Notes under the pieces: model-generated
The model's input: only the letters and a program-made list of their open reading frames with translations
The model's database searches: none
Told to the model about the DNA's origin: nothing
Origin: Aurantimonas coralicida
GTDB lineage: Bacteria; Pseudomonadota; Alphaproteobacteria; Rhizobiales; Rhizobiaceae
Direction: 5' to 3'
NCBI GenBank assembly: GCA_011050685.1
Contig: DRFF01000024.1
Location: 1-42,624, forward strand
Length of the DNA stretch: 42,624 nt
Part shown: positions 23,741 through 31,986 of the stretch, one piece after another
How the letters are laid out: the number at the start of each line of letters is the position of its first letter
Position numbering within the stretch: position 1 is the first letter of the stretch
Position numbers and translations under genes: made by a program

Positions 23741-25453
23741 ATGAGTGAAGACGAGGCAAGAGGGTTCGCGCGCGGCCTGACCAACTACGGCGACAAGGAT
23801 TTCTCGCTCTATCTGAGAAACTCCTTCGCCAGTTCGATGGGATATTCCCGCGAGGTCCTGAAGAAGCCGATCGTCGGGATCGCGAACAGTTTTTCCGGTT
23901 TCAACAACTGTCACCGGCATTTTCCGGAGATGCTGGAGGCGGTGAAGCGCGGTGTCTTGCTCGGCGGCGCGCTGCCGATTGAGTTTCCGACAATTTCGCT
24001 CGGCGAGGTTTTTCTCAATCCGACAAGCCTCAAGTTCCGCAACCTGATGTCGATGGATACCGAAGAGATGATCCGGGCCCAGCCGATGGATGCCGTCGTC
24101 TTGATGGGCGGCTGCGACAAGACCGTGCCGGCGCAGTTGATGGGGGCGGCATCGGCGGACCTACCGGCGATCCAGATCGTTGCCGGTCCGATGATGACAT
24201 CGCGCTACGGCGAAGAGCGGCTTGGCGCCTGCACCGATTGCCGCCGGTTCTGGGGAAAATACCGCGCCGGGGAGATCTCCAGCGAAGCGATCGGCGACAT
24301 CGAGGGCCGGCTGGCGACCACCGCCGGCACCTGCGCCGTCATGGGCACGGCATCGACCATGGCCTGCATCGCCGAGACGCTTGGCATGTCGCTGCCCGGA
24401 ACGGCGGCCATCCCGGCGGTCCATGCCGATCGGCTGCGGGCCGCCGAGGCGACGGGTCTCGCGGCCGCGCGCATGATCGACAAGCCCATTCGTCCCAGCG
24501 AGGTGATCACCGAGAAATCGGTCGAGAACGCCTTGCGTATCCTGCTCGCTCTCGGCGGATCCACCAACGCCATCATTCACCTGACGGCGATTGCGGGACG
24601 TCTCGGCATTCCGGTTTCGCTGCGGCGGCTCAATCAGTTGTCCGACGAGACGCCGGTGCTGGTCAATCTCAAGCCGGTCGGCGCCAACTACATGGAAGAC
24701 TTCTTCTTTGCCGGCGGTGTCGGCGCGGTGCTGCGCGAGCTCAAACCGCTGTTGAACCTCGATTGCAGGACGGTGACCGGCGACACGCTCGGCGACCGGC
24801 TTCGCGAGGATGTCGGTCCCGTCGACCGCAAGGTCATCGCCAGCGCCGAGCAGCCGCTGGAACCCGAAGGCGGTCTCGTCGCGCTGTTCGGCAATCTCGC
24901 GCCGGGCGGCGCGATCCTGAAGCGTTCGGCGGCGGACAAGGCGTTGTTCGAAAAGGAAGGGCGCGCGGTGGTGTTCGATTCACTCGCCGATCTGGCGAAG
25001 CGCATCGACGATCCGGACCTCGATGTGGAGGAGGGCGACATTCTGGTCCTGCAGAATGCCGGACCGCGCAGCGATTCCGGCATGCCCGAGGCCGGCTATC
25101 TGCCGATCCCCAAGAAGCTCTCGGCCAAGGGCATCAAGGACATGATCCGCATTTCCGATGCGCGCATGTCGGGCACGGCCTTCGGCACCATCGTGCTCCA
25201 CGTCACGCCGGAAGCGGCGATCGGCGGACCGCTGGCGCTGGTTCGAACCGGCGACCGTATCAAGCTGTCGGTCAAGGACAAGACGATCGAGCTGCTGGTC
25301 GACGACGACGAGCTGGAACGGCGGCGTGGAACCTTCCGATCACCGTCGAAGCCGGCGTCCGAGCGGCGCGGCTACGATCGGATCTATGCCGAAGAGGTCC
25401 TTCAGGCGGATGAGGGGTGCGATTTCGCGATCATGCAGCCGATCAAGACATGA
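23741..25453 (+). CDS. IlvD/Edd-family sugar-acid dehydratase
   Basis: A 570-aa Fe-S dehydratase. The likely [2Fe-2S] ligands are in NSFSGFNNCHRHF, GGCDKTVPAQLMGA and GTCAVMGTASTMA. The serine-rich catalytic end of the family appears as SDARMSGTAFGTIVLHVTPEAA. It resembles L-arabonate/D-xylonate dehydratases more than valine-pathway IlvD by the GGCDKT and MEDFFFAGGVGAVLREL blocks. The reaction would be removal of water from a 2,3-dihydroxy acid to give a 2-keto-3-deoxy acid. It is the last gene of the locus, starting 2 bp after the aldehyde dehydrogenase stop. Exact sugar acid unknown. Confidence 0.9.
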   Translation: MSEDEARGFARGLTNYGDKDFSLYLRNSFASSMGYSREVLKKPIVGIANSFSGFNNCHRHFPEMLEAVKRGVLLGGALPIEFPTISLGEVFLNPTSLKFRNLMSMDTEEMIRAQPMDAVVLMGGCDKTVPAQLMGAASADLPAIQIVAGPMMTSRYGEERLGACTDCRRFWGKYRAGEISSEAIGDIEGRLATTAGTCAVMGTASTMACIAETLGMSLPGTAAIPAVHADRLRAAEATGLAAARMIDKPIRPSEVITEKSVENALRILLALGGSTNAIIHLTAIAGRLGIPVSLRRLNQLSDETPVLVNLKPVGANYMEDFFFAGGVGAVLRELKPLLNLDCRTVTGDTLGDRLREDVGPVDRKVIASAEQPLEPEGGLVALFGNLAPGGAILKRSAADKALFEKEGRAVVFDSLADLAKRIDDPDLDVEEGDILVLQNAGPRSDSGMPEAGYLPIPKKLSAKGIKDMIRISDARMSGTAFGTIVLHVTPEAAIGGPLALVRTGDRIKLSVKDKTIELLVDDDELERRRGTFRSPSKPASERRGYDRIYAEEVLQADEGCDFAIMQPIKT

Positions 25454-25648
25454 GAGGGCCGAAGCTAGTCTAGCGCTGGTCTGTGCCGCGGGCCTGTGCC
25501 CGATTTGGAGCCCTTGACCGACCATTCGGCTGGAGATGCGGATCTTCTTGCGATGCACGCATGACCAGAGCGCCGCCGCTTGCTCGCTACGGCGCTATCT
25601 AAGACGCCGGGTCGGGACAGCGTTCTAGTTCCACACCATGATGCCTCA

Positions 25649-25667
25649 AGGCGCCCCGACGGCGCCT
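25649..25667. terminator. GC-rich hairpin between convergent genes
   Basis: AGGCGCC (25649-25655), a five-base loop and GGCGCCT (25661-25667) form a perfect seven-base stem between the dehydratase gene and the convergent XRE-cupin gene, which ends at 25688. It has no T-run on the plus side. It may end transcripts from either side. The remaining gap 25454-25648 holds no convincing gene. Confidence 0.4.
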
Positions 25668-25687
25668 CTGCCTCCCGGCAGGGCTGC

Positions 25688-26341
25688 TCAACCGCCCTGC
25701 GGATAGGAGATGACCGAAAGATAGCGCGCGGGCAGGGAGACGAGGGTTTCCGGGCCGTGCGGCGCTTCTGCGTCGAAGAACAAACTGTCTCCCGGTTGCA
25801 GCAGGAAGACTTGCTTGCCGTGACGGTACTCGACCTCGCCCTCCAGCATATACAAGAGTTCGATGCCGCCGTGCTGGAAGGTGGGAAAGACATCGGATTC
25901 GTGCGTCAGTGTGATGAGGTAGGGCTCCACGGTCACGCCGCTGGCGTTGGGGCCAATGTGGCCCAACAGGTTGTATTGATGTCCGGCGCGGGTGCCCGCG
26001 CGCTCGATTTCGATCGCGTCGCCACTTTTGACGTGAACGACAGGGCGGTGCTCCTCGAACCGCGTAAAGAACGCCGTGATCGGGACATTCAACGTGTTCG
26101 ACAAGGTCTGGAGCGTCGTCAGCGACGGTGAGGTCAAGCCGTTTTCGATCTTCGACAGCATGCCGATCGACAGGCCTGTCAACTGGGCCAGTTCCGCTAC
26201 TGTCATCGACTTTTGCAGGCGAAAGTTGCGAAGCTCGCGGCCGATGGCGACTTCGAGCACTTTCTCACTGCGGTCGGTGACCCGATGTGGATCCTGCCCA
26301 AAGGTCGGCGCCGTGTGCGCGGCATTCTGACTCTCACTCAT
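25688..26341 (-). CDS. XRE-family regulator with C-terminal cupin domain
   Basis: A 217-aa regulator: helix-turn-helix at about residues 32-90 (IGRELRNFRLQKSMTVAELA, then LSIGMLSKIENGLTSPSLTTL) and a cupin at about 125-215 with the barrel strands HGGIELLYMLEGEVEYRHG and LQPGDSLFFDAEAPHGPE, an effector or metal-binding domain. Members such as PuuR and SutR control amine and sulfur metabolism genes. It is transcribed away from the membrane-protein/permease block, with 233 bp between, so it most likely controls that divergent operon and perhaps the methylamine genes. Confidence 0.9.
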   Translation of the reverse strand: MSESQNAAHTAPTFGQDPHRVTDRSEKVLEVAIGRELRNFRLQKSMTVAELAQLTGLSIGMLSKIENGLTSPSLTTLQTLSNTLNVPITAFFTRFEEHRPVVHVKSGDAIEIERAGTRAGHQYNLLGHIGPNASGVTVEPYLITLTHESDVFPTFQHGGIELLYMLEGEVEYRHGKQVFLLQPGDSLFFDAEAPHGPETLVSLPARYLSVISYPQGG

Positions 26342-26574
26342 CGTTTAATCCCCAGAAAACACACCGGCAATAATTTACTGCCAGGAAACAGTTTGTCCAG
26401 CCATCGTTCGGGAGATTGATAATCCACAACCGCAAAAAGCGTTGGATTCAATATCGGAATCCCTCTGTTGGTTTTCTTCTAAAGATATTTTGTTGCTTTT
26501 TAGGAAAAAATGATCCCAACTTAGTTCTGCACGAGAGACGCAACGAAACTTTCGGCGAATATGGGGGAGAATGC
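26342..26574. promoter_or_regulatory. Divergent promoter region of the regulator and the permease operon
   Basis: This AT-rich interval (notably 26400-26520) separates the minus-strand XRE-cupin gene from the plus-strand membrane-protein operon and must hold both promoters. I saw no strong palindrome; a weak ACTG / CAGT inverted pair around 26375-26395 is not convincing. Confidence 0.4.
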
Positions 26575-26868
26575 ATGACCCAAAAGATGGATGACCGGAT
26601 TCAGAAGATGTTCCGGGGCGACCTGCTGTTCGCCTGGACCTTCGTCGCTGCGCTTTGGGCGGCAGTGGTGTTCGTGTTTTTTAGCGTCAGCGCCCTGATC
26701 GACGACGCGACGATCCGGGCCGTCCTGCTGATCGGCGGCGGTCTGGTGCTGTTCTTCAACACGGCGGCGATCTTCGCGATGGGGCGGCATTACGCCCACG
26801 AAAAGCAATTCATCTACGGGCTCGACATCCGGCATCTCGACGAGATGCGGCGGATGCGCGGCAAATAA
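26575..26868 (+). CDS. Small two-helix membrane protein (unknown)
   Basis: A 97-aa protein of unrecognised family with two transmembrane helices (about residues 17-41 and 49-69), a basic N-terminus (DRIQKMFRGD) and a charged C-terminal tail (EKQFIYGLDIRHLDEMRRMRGK). The start at 26575 follows GGGGGAG with five-base spacing; an earlier in-frame start lacks a site. It is the first gene of a tight block of three small membrane proteins and an APC permease, so it may be an accessory subunit. The family is not known to me. Confidence 0.75.
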   Translation: MTQKMDDRIQKMFRGDLLFAWTFVAALWAAVVFVFFSVSALIDDATIRAVLLIGGGLVLFFNTAAIFAMGRHYAHEKQFIYGLDIRHLDEMRRMRGK

Positions 26869-26879
26869 GGGAGGGCACC

Positions 26880-27257
26880 ATGCGCAAACATTATGAGCCA
26901 CCGCGGCAAAGCGGATTCGGTCAATTTCTCGATTCGATCTTTCTGTTGGCGCTGGTGTACGTGGCGCTGTTTATTCCCTTGATACTCGGCCTGACCGGTG
27001 CCGGCAGCACGACCGTGATGCCCGCCGAGATCACCTGGGAAACCCTGAAGCAAAATCCGGTCATGCAGGCGCAGTGGGAGAAGCTTGGCTACACGGCGGA
27101 AACGGCCGCCGAGATGATTACCACGCGGTTCGACTACACCATCGATCCGCTGATGCTGGTGATCACCGCGGCGGTGATCCTGGGCTACTTCGTCTATCTC
27201 ATCCGGATGTCGGACAAGGAATATCGCGACGTTATCAGCGAAAAATTCGACCTCTGA
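26880..27257 (+). CDS. Membrane protein of unknown function with an internal soluble loop
   Basis: A 125-aa protein with transmembrane helices at about residues 16-38 and 90-108, separated by a ~50-residue polar loop (ITWETLKQNPVMQAQWEKLGYTAETAAEM) that may be periplasmic. The C-terminus is charged (DKEYRDVISEKFDL). It has an AGGGAGG site immediately upstream. I do not recognise the family. Its position suggests it belongs to the same transport unit as its neighbours. Confidence 0.75.
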   Translation: MRKHYEPPRQSGFGQFLDSIFLLALVYVALFIPLILGLTGAGSTTVMPAEITWETLKQNPVMQAQWEKLGYTAETAAEMITTRFDYTIDPLMLVITAAVILGYFVYLIRMSDKEYRDVISEKFDL

Positions 27258-27285
27258 AACGAGGCAATGGGGGAGGGAAAAACCG

Positions 27286-27471
27286 ATGTGGATTCTACTG
27301 GAATATGCGGCGTGGGCGGTGTCAGCAAGCCTGCTCTTGTGGATGGTAGTGGACGCCGTGCGCGTCAATCGCGAGTTCGATGAGGAAACCCTGATGTCGT
27401 CGCGCGAGGGGATCGACGAGCTTCTGGAGCATGGCGACGTGCCGGAAGCGCGCGGGGGGGCCGGGCAATGA
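27286..27471 (+). CDS. Short single-helix membrane protein
   Basis: A 61-aa protein with one transmembrane helix (about residues 3-23) and an acidic, soluble C-terminal half (EETLMSSREGIDELLEHGD). It has GGGAGGG upstream and overlaps the permease start by 4 nt (ATGA), so it is translationally coupled to it. The coupling and small size fit a regulatory or accessory subunit of the permease. Unknown family. Confidence 0.7.
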   Translation: MWILLEYAAWAVSASLLLWMVVDAVRVNREFDEETLMSSREGIDELLEHGDVPEARGGAGQ

Positions 27472-28877
27472 CCGATCAGACGGCGAATGGAATTGCGGCG
27501 GTTGCCGCGAAATCGGAACGAATTGGCCTCCTGCGCGTGCTGGGGCCGGTGCATGTCTGGGCGCTTGGCGTAGGCATCGTGCTCGTCGGCGAGTTCATGG
27601 GCTGGAACTTTTCGGTCGGCAAGGGGGGCGCGCTGGGCGCGCTGATCGCCTGCTGGGTCATCGGCCTGCTTTACACCTGCGTCGCGATGATCGACTCCGA
27701 GGTGACCTCTACCGTGGCCGCGGCCGGCGGCCAATACGCGCAAGCCAAGCACATCATGGGGCCGCTGATGGCCTTCAATGTCGGGCTCTATCTGGTCATG
27801 GCCTACACCATGCTGGAGGCTGCCGATGCCTTGATCGTGGGCGATCTCATGGCGATCCTGGCGGAGCAGACGGGTTACACGGATCTCGATCCGCGACCGT
27901 TCGTGGTGCTGATCATCGCGCTGCTGGCGTTTCTGAATTATCGCGGCGTGTTCATGACGCTGTCGCTGAATTTCGTCATCACCGCGGCCGCCTTCGTATC
28001 GATCCTCATCCTCTTCATCGGCGTTCAGCCATGGAATCCCGGCGCCGTATTGCAGCATGCCGGTCTGTTGACCGATTTGCCGTATGGTTGGATCGGGGTG
28101 ATCGCGTCGTTCCAGTTCGGCATCTGGTACTATCTCGGCATCGAGGGAACGTGTCAGGCGGCAGAGGAGGTGCGCTCCCCCAGCCGGTCGCTGCCGCTCG
28201 GTACGATGACCGGGATTATGACACTGCTGATCGCGGCGACCTTGACGTGGTACGTCTCGTCCGGGCTGCTGCCTTGGGAGTATCTCGGTCAGGCGGTCGT
28301 CCCGCTCTACGACGCGGCGCGAATGACCGGCAGCACGACGCTGCAGGTGTTCCTGTTCATCGGTACGATGTTCGCGGCGACGGCCTCTGCCAATGGCTGC
28401 ATCAACGACGCATCGCGGGCCTGGTTCTCCATGGGACGCGACCGCTACATGCCCAATTGGTTCGGGGCGGTGCACCCGCGCTATCGCACACCCTACCGAT
28501 CGATCCTGATCCTGATCCCGATCGCCGTGTCCTTCGCCTTCACCGGGCTCCTGGACCAGGTGATCACCTTCTCGATCCTGTCCGGTCTCCTTGGCTATAC
28601 CTTCATGCCGATCAACATGATCCTGTTCCGGCGCAAATGGCCTCTGGGCACGATCCGGCGGGGCTATGTGCATCCGCTGCACCCCTTGCCGGCGATCGTG
28701 TTGATGGTGTTGTGCGTGACCACCTTCTTCGCGACCTATCTCGGCTTTGGAGCCCAGCTGCTGGCGATGATGGCGTTCTACGTCGTGGCCTCGGTCTGGT
28801 TCACCATGCGCCGCTACAAATATGTCCGACGGTCCGACCAGTTCACCATGAACTGGCCGAAGCCGGTCGGCTACTGA
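27468..28877 (+). CDS. APC-family amino-acid/amine permease
   Basis: A 469-aa polytopic transporter (about 12 helices) of the amino acid-polyamine-organocation superfamily. Helix 1 carries the broken glycine motif region (GIVLVGEFMGWNFSVGKGGALG), and helix 6 the FGIWYYLGIEGTCQAAEE motif, the aromatic/Glu region seen in ethanolamine and amino-acid permeases of this group. Given the adjacent methylamine pathway, candidate substrates are methylamine, other short amines or glutamate-like amides; this is inference. It forms one transcription unit with the three small membrane genes upstream and the UspA gene 15 bp downstream. Confidence 0.9.
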   Translation: MTDQTANGIAAVAAKSERIGLLRVLGPVHVWALGVGIVLVGEFMGWNFSVGKGGALGALIACWVIGLLYTCVAMIDSEVTSTVAAAGGQYAQAKHIMGPLMAFNVGLYLVMAYTMLEAADALIVGDLMAILAEQTGYTDLDPRPFVVLIIALLAFLNYRGVFMTLSLNFVITAAAFVSILILFIGVQPWNPGAVLQHAGLLTDLPYGWIGVIASFQFGIWYYLGIEGTCQAAEEVRSPSRSLPLGTMTGIMTLLIAATLTWYVSSGLLPWEYLGQAVVPLYDAARMTGSTTLQVFLFIGTMFAATASANGCINDASRAWFSMGRDRYMPNWFGAVHPRYRTPYRSILILIPIAVSFAFTGLLDQVITFSILSGLLGYTFMPINMILFRRKWPLGTIRRGYVHPLHPLPAIVLMVLCVTTFFATYLGFGAQLLAMMAFYVVASVWFTMRRYKYVRRSDQFTMNWPKPVGY

Positions 28878-28892
28878 GGCGGGAGAAGAGCC

Positions 28893-29321
28893 ATGATGAA
28901 AAATGTGCTTTGCGCCATAGACGGTTCGCGCGCCTCCCAGCGGGCGGTGGATTTTGCGGTCGGCATGGCCGCAAACTTCGGGGCGGCGGTTCGGTTCATT
29001 ACCGTCACGGCCGTGACCCAGGCCAGTGCAGCCAAGAGCCCGTTCTGGGACACCCGGCTGTTCGACGCGGGCGAGACGTTGATCGCTCGCGAGCAAACCC
29101 ACGCGATGGAAGCGGCGGCCGCCAAGGGCGTGGCGAACGCCAGTTGCGCCACCGTTAATGGACGGGATGTCGCCACGGCGATCGTGGCCTATGCGCAGGA
29201 GCACGGGTTCGATCATATCGTCATGGGCACGTCAGGCCATTCGGTGCTGGAAAGGCTGTTGACGGGTTCGGTGGTCGACGACGTCCTGAACCAGCCGCAT
29301 CCACCCGTCACGGTCGTATGA
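28893..29321 (+). CDS. Universal stress protein (UspA family)
   Basis: A 142-aa UspA-fold protein with the ATP-binding motif G112-x2-G115-x9-G125-S126 (MGTSGHS then TGS) near its end and the N-terminal VLCAIDGSRASQRAVDFAV. UspA domains linked to APC permeases are often regulatory. It overlaps the next gene by 4 nt (ATGA), placing both in the permease operon. Confidence 0.9.
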   Translation: MMKNVLCAIDGSRASQRAVDFAVGMAANFGAAVRFITVTAVTQASAAKSPFWDTRLFDAGETLIAREQTHAMEAAAAKGVANASCATVNGRDVATAIVAYAQEHGFDHIVMGTSGHSVLERLLTGSVVDDVLNQPHPPVTVV

Positions 29322-29986
29322 TCGGGGCCGGCGCCTTTGCGGCGGCTGCCGCCGGGAGCGCGGCACTCGGCTGGATGTACCATCGCGACCGAACCCGTGT
29401 GATCGCCCATCGCAGATCGGTGTTCGAGGAGTGTCGGGGGCTGCTGGACGATGCCGAGCTGTCCCAGGATGGGGCGGACTATCCCCGACTGGCGGGCTGC
29501 GTCGACGGGGTACCTGTCGAACTGCGGCTGCTCGCCGACACCATCCAGCTGCGCAAGCTGCCGGTGCTATGGCTGTTGGTGACGATCCGGCAGCCGCTGA
29601 AGGTGGCGGGGGTCTTCGACATGATGATCCGGCCCGACAACTCGGAATATTATTCGCCGCACGACCGGTTGCGTACGGTGCTGCCCACGCCGGCGGGTTG
29701 GCCGGATGACGCGGTGGTTCGCTGCGACCGGCCGGATGCTGTCGCGCCGTTGCTCGATCGTCTCACCCCGCATGTGCGCGCCTTTACCGAGGAAGGGCGG
29801 GGCAAGGAGCTTTTCCTCGCCCCGCGCGGCCTGCGGCTGGTCTACCGTGTCGACGAGAGTCGGCGTGGACATTACCTGGCGACCCGCCAACCGCTGTTCG
29901 ACAATGACCGGCTGGCGCGTGCCACGGTCGAGGACCTCATTGCCCGCGGCTTCGCGCTGGCCGCTGATATGTCGCGCGAGCACTGA
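29318..29986 (+). CDS. Membrane-anchored protein of unknown function
   Basis: A 222-aa protein with a short Ala/Gly-rich N-terminal hydrophobic segment (about residues 2-20, a probable membrane anchor) and a soluble body. I recognise no family. Noticeable features are CVDGVPVELRLLADTIQLRKLPVLWLLVTIR-type beta structure around residues 60-90 and a C-terminal domain rich in LDRLTP and RRGHYLATRQPL. It is coupled to uspA by ATGA overlap and lies 5 bp before a small membrane gene. Confidence 0.75.
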   Translation: MIGAGAFAAAAAGSAALGWMYHRDRTRVIAHRRSVFEECRGLLDDAELSQDGADYPRLAGCVDGVPVELRLLADTIQLRKLPVLWLLVTIRQPLKVAGVFDMMIRPDNSEYYSPHDRLRTVLPTPAGWPDDAVVRCDRPDAVAPLLDRLTPHVRAFTEEGRGKELFLAPRGLRLVYRVDESRRGHYLATRQPLFDNDRLARATVEDLIARGFALAADMSREH

Positions 29987-29991
29987 GCCGG

Positions 29992-30291
29992 ATGGCTGCC
30001 CCCCCTCGCGATCGTCCCCCGCATCATCCCTACACCGTCCTCGCGGTGTCGCTGGTCCTGACGGGCATGGGGCAGGTGCTGAATGGAAAGGCGCAGCGGG
30101 GCCTGATGATGGCGTTCACCGCGCTGGGGCTCGCATGGGTGAGCTACAACCTGACCACGCCCGAGATCAGTTTCGTTGGACGCTATGCGGGCGGGCTCAT
30201 GATCCATGCCATCGCCCTGATGGACGCTTACAAGTTCGCCCGGTTGCGTTGGCGGCAATGGCAAGTGGCGCAAGGAAAACAAGACGCGTGA
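29992..30291 (+). CDS. Small membrane protein, TM2-like
   Basis: A 99-aa protein with two or three hydrophobic segments (about residues 13-29, 36-50, 66-80). The short motif GMGQVLNGKAQRGLMM resembles the G-x-G-Q-x-Y-N-G-x-x-x-x-G hairpin of TM2-domain proteins. Positioned five bases after the preceding gene, it is the last gene before the mgs operon. Function unknown. Confidence 0.65.
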   Translation: MAAPPRDRPPHHPYTVLAVSLVLTGMGQVLNGKAQRGLMMAFTALGLAWVSYNLTTPEISFVGRYAGGLMIHAIALMDAYKFARLRWRQWQVAQGKQDA

Positions 30292-30400
30292 ATGCGCGCG
30301 ATCTGTTTTCTATGATGAAAATAAATTTCCTAACAGTTGATTTCCGCTGGCGTTGGTGTTTATCTCCGCCTGGAACGTTTGCGAGAGAGGTGCGAAGCCG

Positions 30401-31297
30401 ATGTGCGGTATCGTTGGGCTATTTCTAAAGGACCGGTCGCTCGAGCCGAAGCTGGGCGAAATGCTGACCGAGATGCTGGTGACCATGACCGATCGCGGCC
30501 CGGATAGCGCCGGGATCGCGATCTACGGGAAAAACGGTGATGGGCACGCGAAACTGACGTTGCAGGCCGAAAACCCGGACGCCGAATTCGCCGATCTGGC
30601 AGCCGACATGGGCGCGGCGATCGACGCCAAGGTCGAGATCCGGTGCAAGGACACGCACGCGGTGCTGAAAATTCCGAGCGACAAGATGGCCGAGGCGCGG
30701 CGCGCGTTGGCCGAACTTCGCCCGAACGTCAGGGTGATGAGCGCCGGAGACAACATCGAAATCTACAAGGAAGTCGGGCTGCCGAAGGATGTCGCGGCGC
30801 GGTTCGACCTATCCGCCATGGCGGGAAGCCACGGCATCGGCCACACCCGTATGGCGACGGAATCCAAGGTCAATACGCTGGGCGCGCATCCCTATTCGAC
30901 CGGGCCGGACCAGTGCCTCGTGCACAATGGTTCGCTGTCGAACCACAATGGACTGCGGCGCAAGCTGGTGCGTGAAGGCATGTCGTTCGAGACCGAGAAC
31001 GATACCGAAGTTGCTGCCGCCTATCTGAGCCACAAGCTGCGGACCGGCAGCAATCTCAGGGAGGCACTGGAAGCCAGTCTGGACGATCTGGACGGGTTCT
31101 TCACCTTCGTGGTCGGGACCAAGGACGGGTTCGGCGTGGTGCGGGATCCGATCGCCTGCAAGCCCGCCGTCATGGCGGAAACCGACCAATACGTCGCCTT
31201 CGGCAGCGAATATCGCGCGCTGGTCAACCTGCCGGGCATCGAGGACGCCAAGGTGTGGGAGCCCGAGCCTGCCACCGTCTATTTCTGGGAACATTGA
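30401..31297 (+). CDS. mgsA: N-methylglutamate synthase subunit A (class II amidotransferase)
   Basis: A 298-aa protein with the class II glutamine amidotransferase fold. Mature N-terminal Cys2 (MCGIVGLF) is the nucleophile, and DRGPDSAG, GHTRMATES, HPYSTGP and VHNGSLSNHNGLR are the expected substrate loops. In the N-methylglutamate pathway, MgsA hydrolyses gamma-glutamylmethylamide and passes the amine to MgsC, which makes N-methylglutamate. The synonym is GlxB. The start ATG 30401 places Cys at position 2. It leads mgsB and mgsC in the same direction, 1-10 bp apart. Confidence 0.92.
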   Translation: MCGIVGLFLKDRSLEPKLGEMLTEMLVTMTDRGPDSAGIAIYGKNGDGHAKLTLQAENPDAEFADLAADMGAAIDAKVEIRCKDTHAVLKIPSDKMAEARRALAELRPNVRVMSAGDNIEIYKEVGLPKDVAARFDLSAMAGSHGIGHTRMATESKVNTLGAHPYSTGPDQCLVHNGSLSNHNGLRRKLVREGMSFETENDTEVAAAYLSHKLRTGSNLREALEASLDDLDGFFTFVVGTKDGFGVVRDPIACKPAVMAETDQYVAFGSEYRALVNLPGIEDAKVWEPEPATVYFWEH

Positions 31298-31298
31298 G

Positions 31299-31976
31299 AT
31301 GCAGACGATCGATCTTGCCGAGACCACTCTGCGCGAGCTGAATTCGACGTTGCAGGCGCAGCGCGAGAGCACCAACCAGACCGCCTGGACCGTCGAAAAT
31401 CCGCGCGGCGGCCATGCGGTGGCGGTGGGTCTCGACGCGCCGATCGAGGTGACGATCAAGGGTTCCACGGGCTACTACTGCGCCGGCATGAACAAGCACG
31501 CCACGGTCCGGGTCGAAGGTTCGGCGGGACCTGGCGTTGCCGAAAACATGATGTCAGGCAGCGTCATTATCGACGGCGATGCCAGCCAGTATGCCGGCGC
31601 GACGGGTCGCGGCGGATTGCTGGTCATCAAGGGCAATGCCGCCTCGCGCTGCGGCATCTCGATGAAGGGCATCGACATCGTCGTCCATGGCAATATCGGC
31701 CACATGTCGGCGTTCATGGCGCAGGCTGGCAACCTGGTGGTCTTGGGCGATGCGGGCGACGCGCTTGGCGACTCGCTTTACGAGGCGCGCCTTTTCGTGC
31801 GCGGCAAGGTGAAGAGCCTGGGCGCGGATTGCATCGAAAAGGAGATGCGCCCCGAGCATCTGGAGATCCTTCGCGACCTCCTGGAGCGTGCCGGCGCCGA
31901 CGCGCGGCCGGAGGAGTTCAAGCGTTACGGCTCGGCTCGACAGCTCTATAATTTCCACATTGACAATGCTTACTGA
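31299..31976 (+). CDS. mgsB: N-methylglutamate synthase subunit B (GltB-C-like beta-helix)
   Basis: A 225-aa protein that matches the C-terminal right-handed beta-helix domain of glutamate synthase (GXGXG family). Repeated G-x-G turns are visible: GSTGYYCAGMNKHATV, GSAGPGVAENM, GDASQYAGATGRGG, GNAASRCGISMKG, GNIGHMS and GDAGDALGDS. MgsB is thought to hold the complex together. It starts 1 bp after mgsA and ends 10 bp before mgsC. Confidence 0.92.
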   Translation: MQTIDLAETTLRELNSTLQAQRESTNQTAWTVENPRGGHAVAVGLDAPIEVTIKGSTGYYCAGMNKHATVRVEGSAGPGVAENMMSGSVIIDGDASQYAGATGRGGLLVIKGNAASRCGISMKGIDIVVHGNIGHMSAFMAQAGNLVVLGDAGDALGDSLYEARLFVRGKVKSLGADCIEKEMRPEHLEILRDLLERAGADARPEEFKRYGSARQLYNFHIDNAY

Positions 31977-31986
31977 GGAGACGGAG

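Noticed and set aside
20307-23759. 1150-aa open frame on the minus strand
   Set aside because: It spans the ThDP-enzyme and aldehyde dehydrogenase genes in antisense; its composition (Arg/Gly/His-rich, no motifs) is typical of antisense frames in GC-rich DNA.
26360-26400. ACTG / CAGT inverted pair as XRE operator
   Set aside because: Four-base arms with mismatched flanks are expected by chance in AT-rich sequence.
26814-29216. 800-aa open frame on the minus strand
   Set aside because: Antisense to the permease, UspA and small membrane genes that have clear ribosome sites and membrane helices.
30310-30380. Sigma-70 promoter before mgsA
   Set aside because: A TTGATT with 17-base spacing has no acceptable -10 element (TTATCT), so I do not list it.
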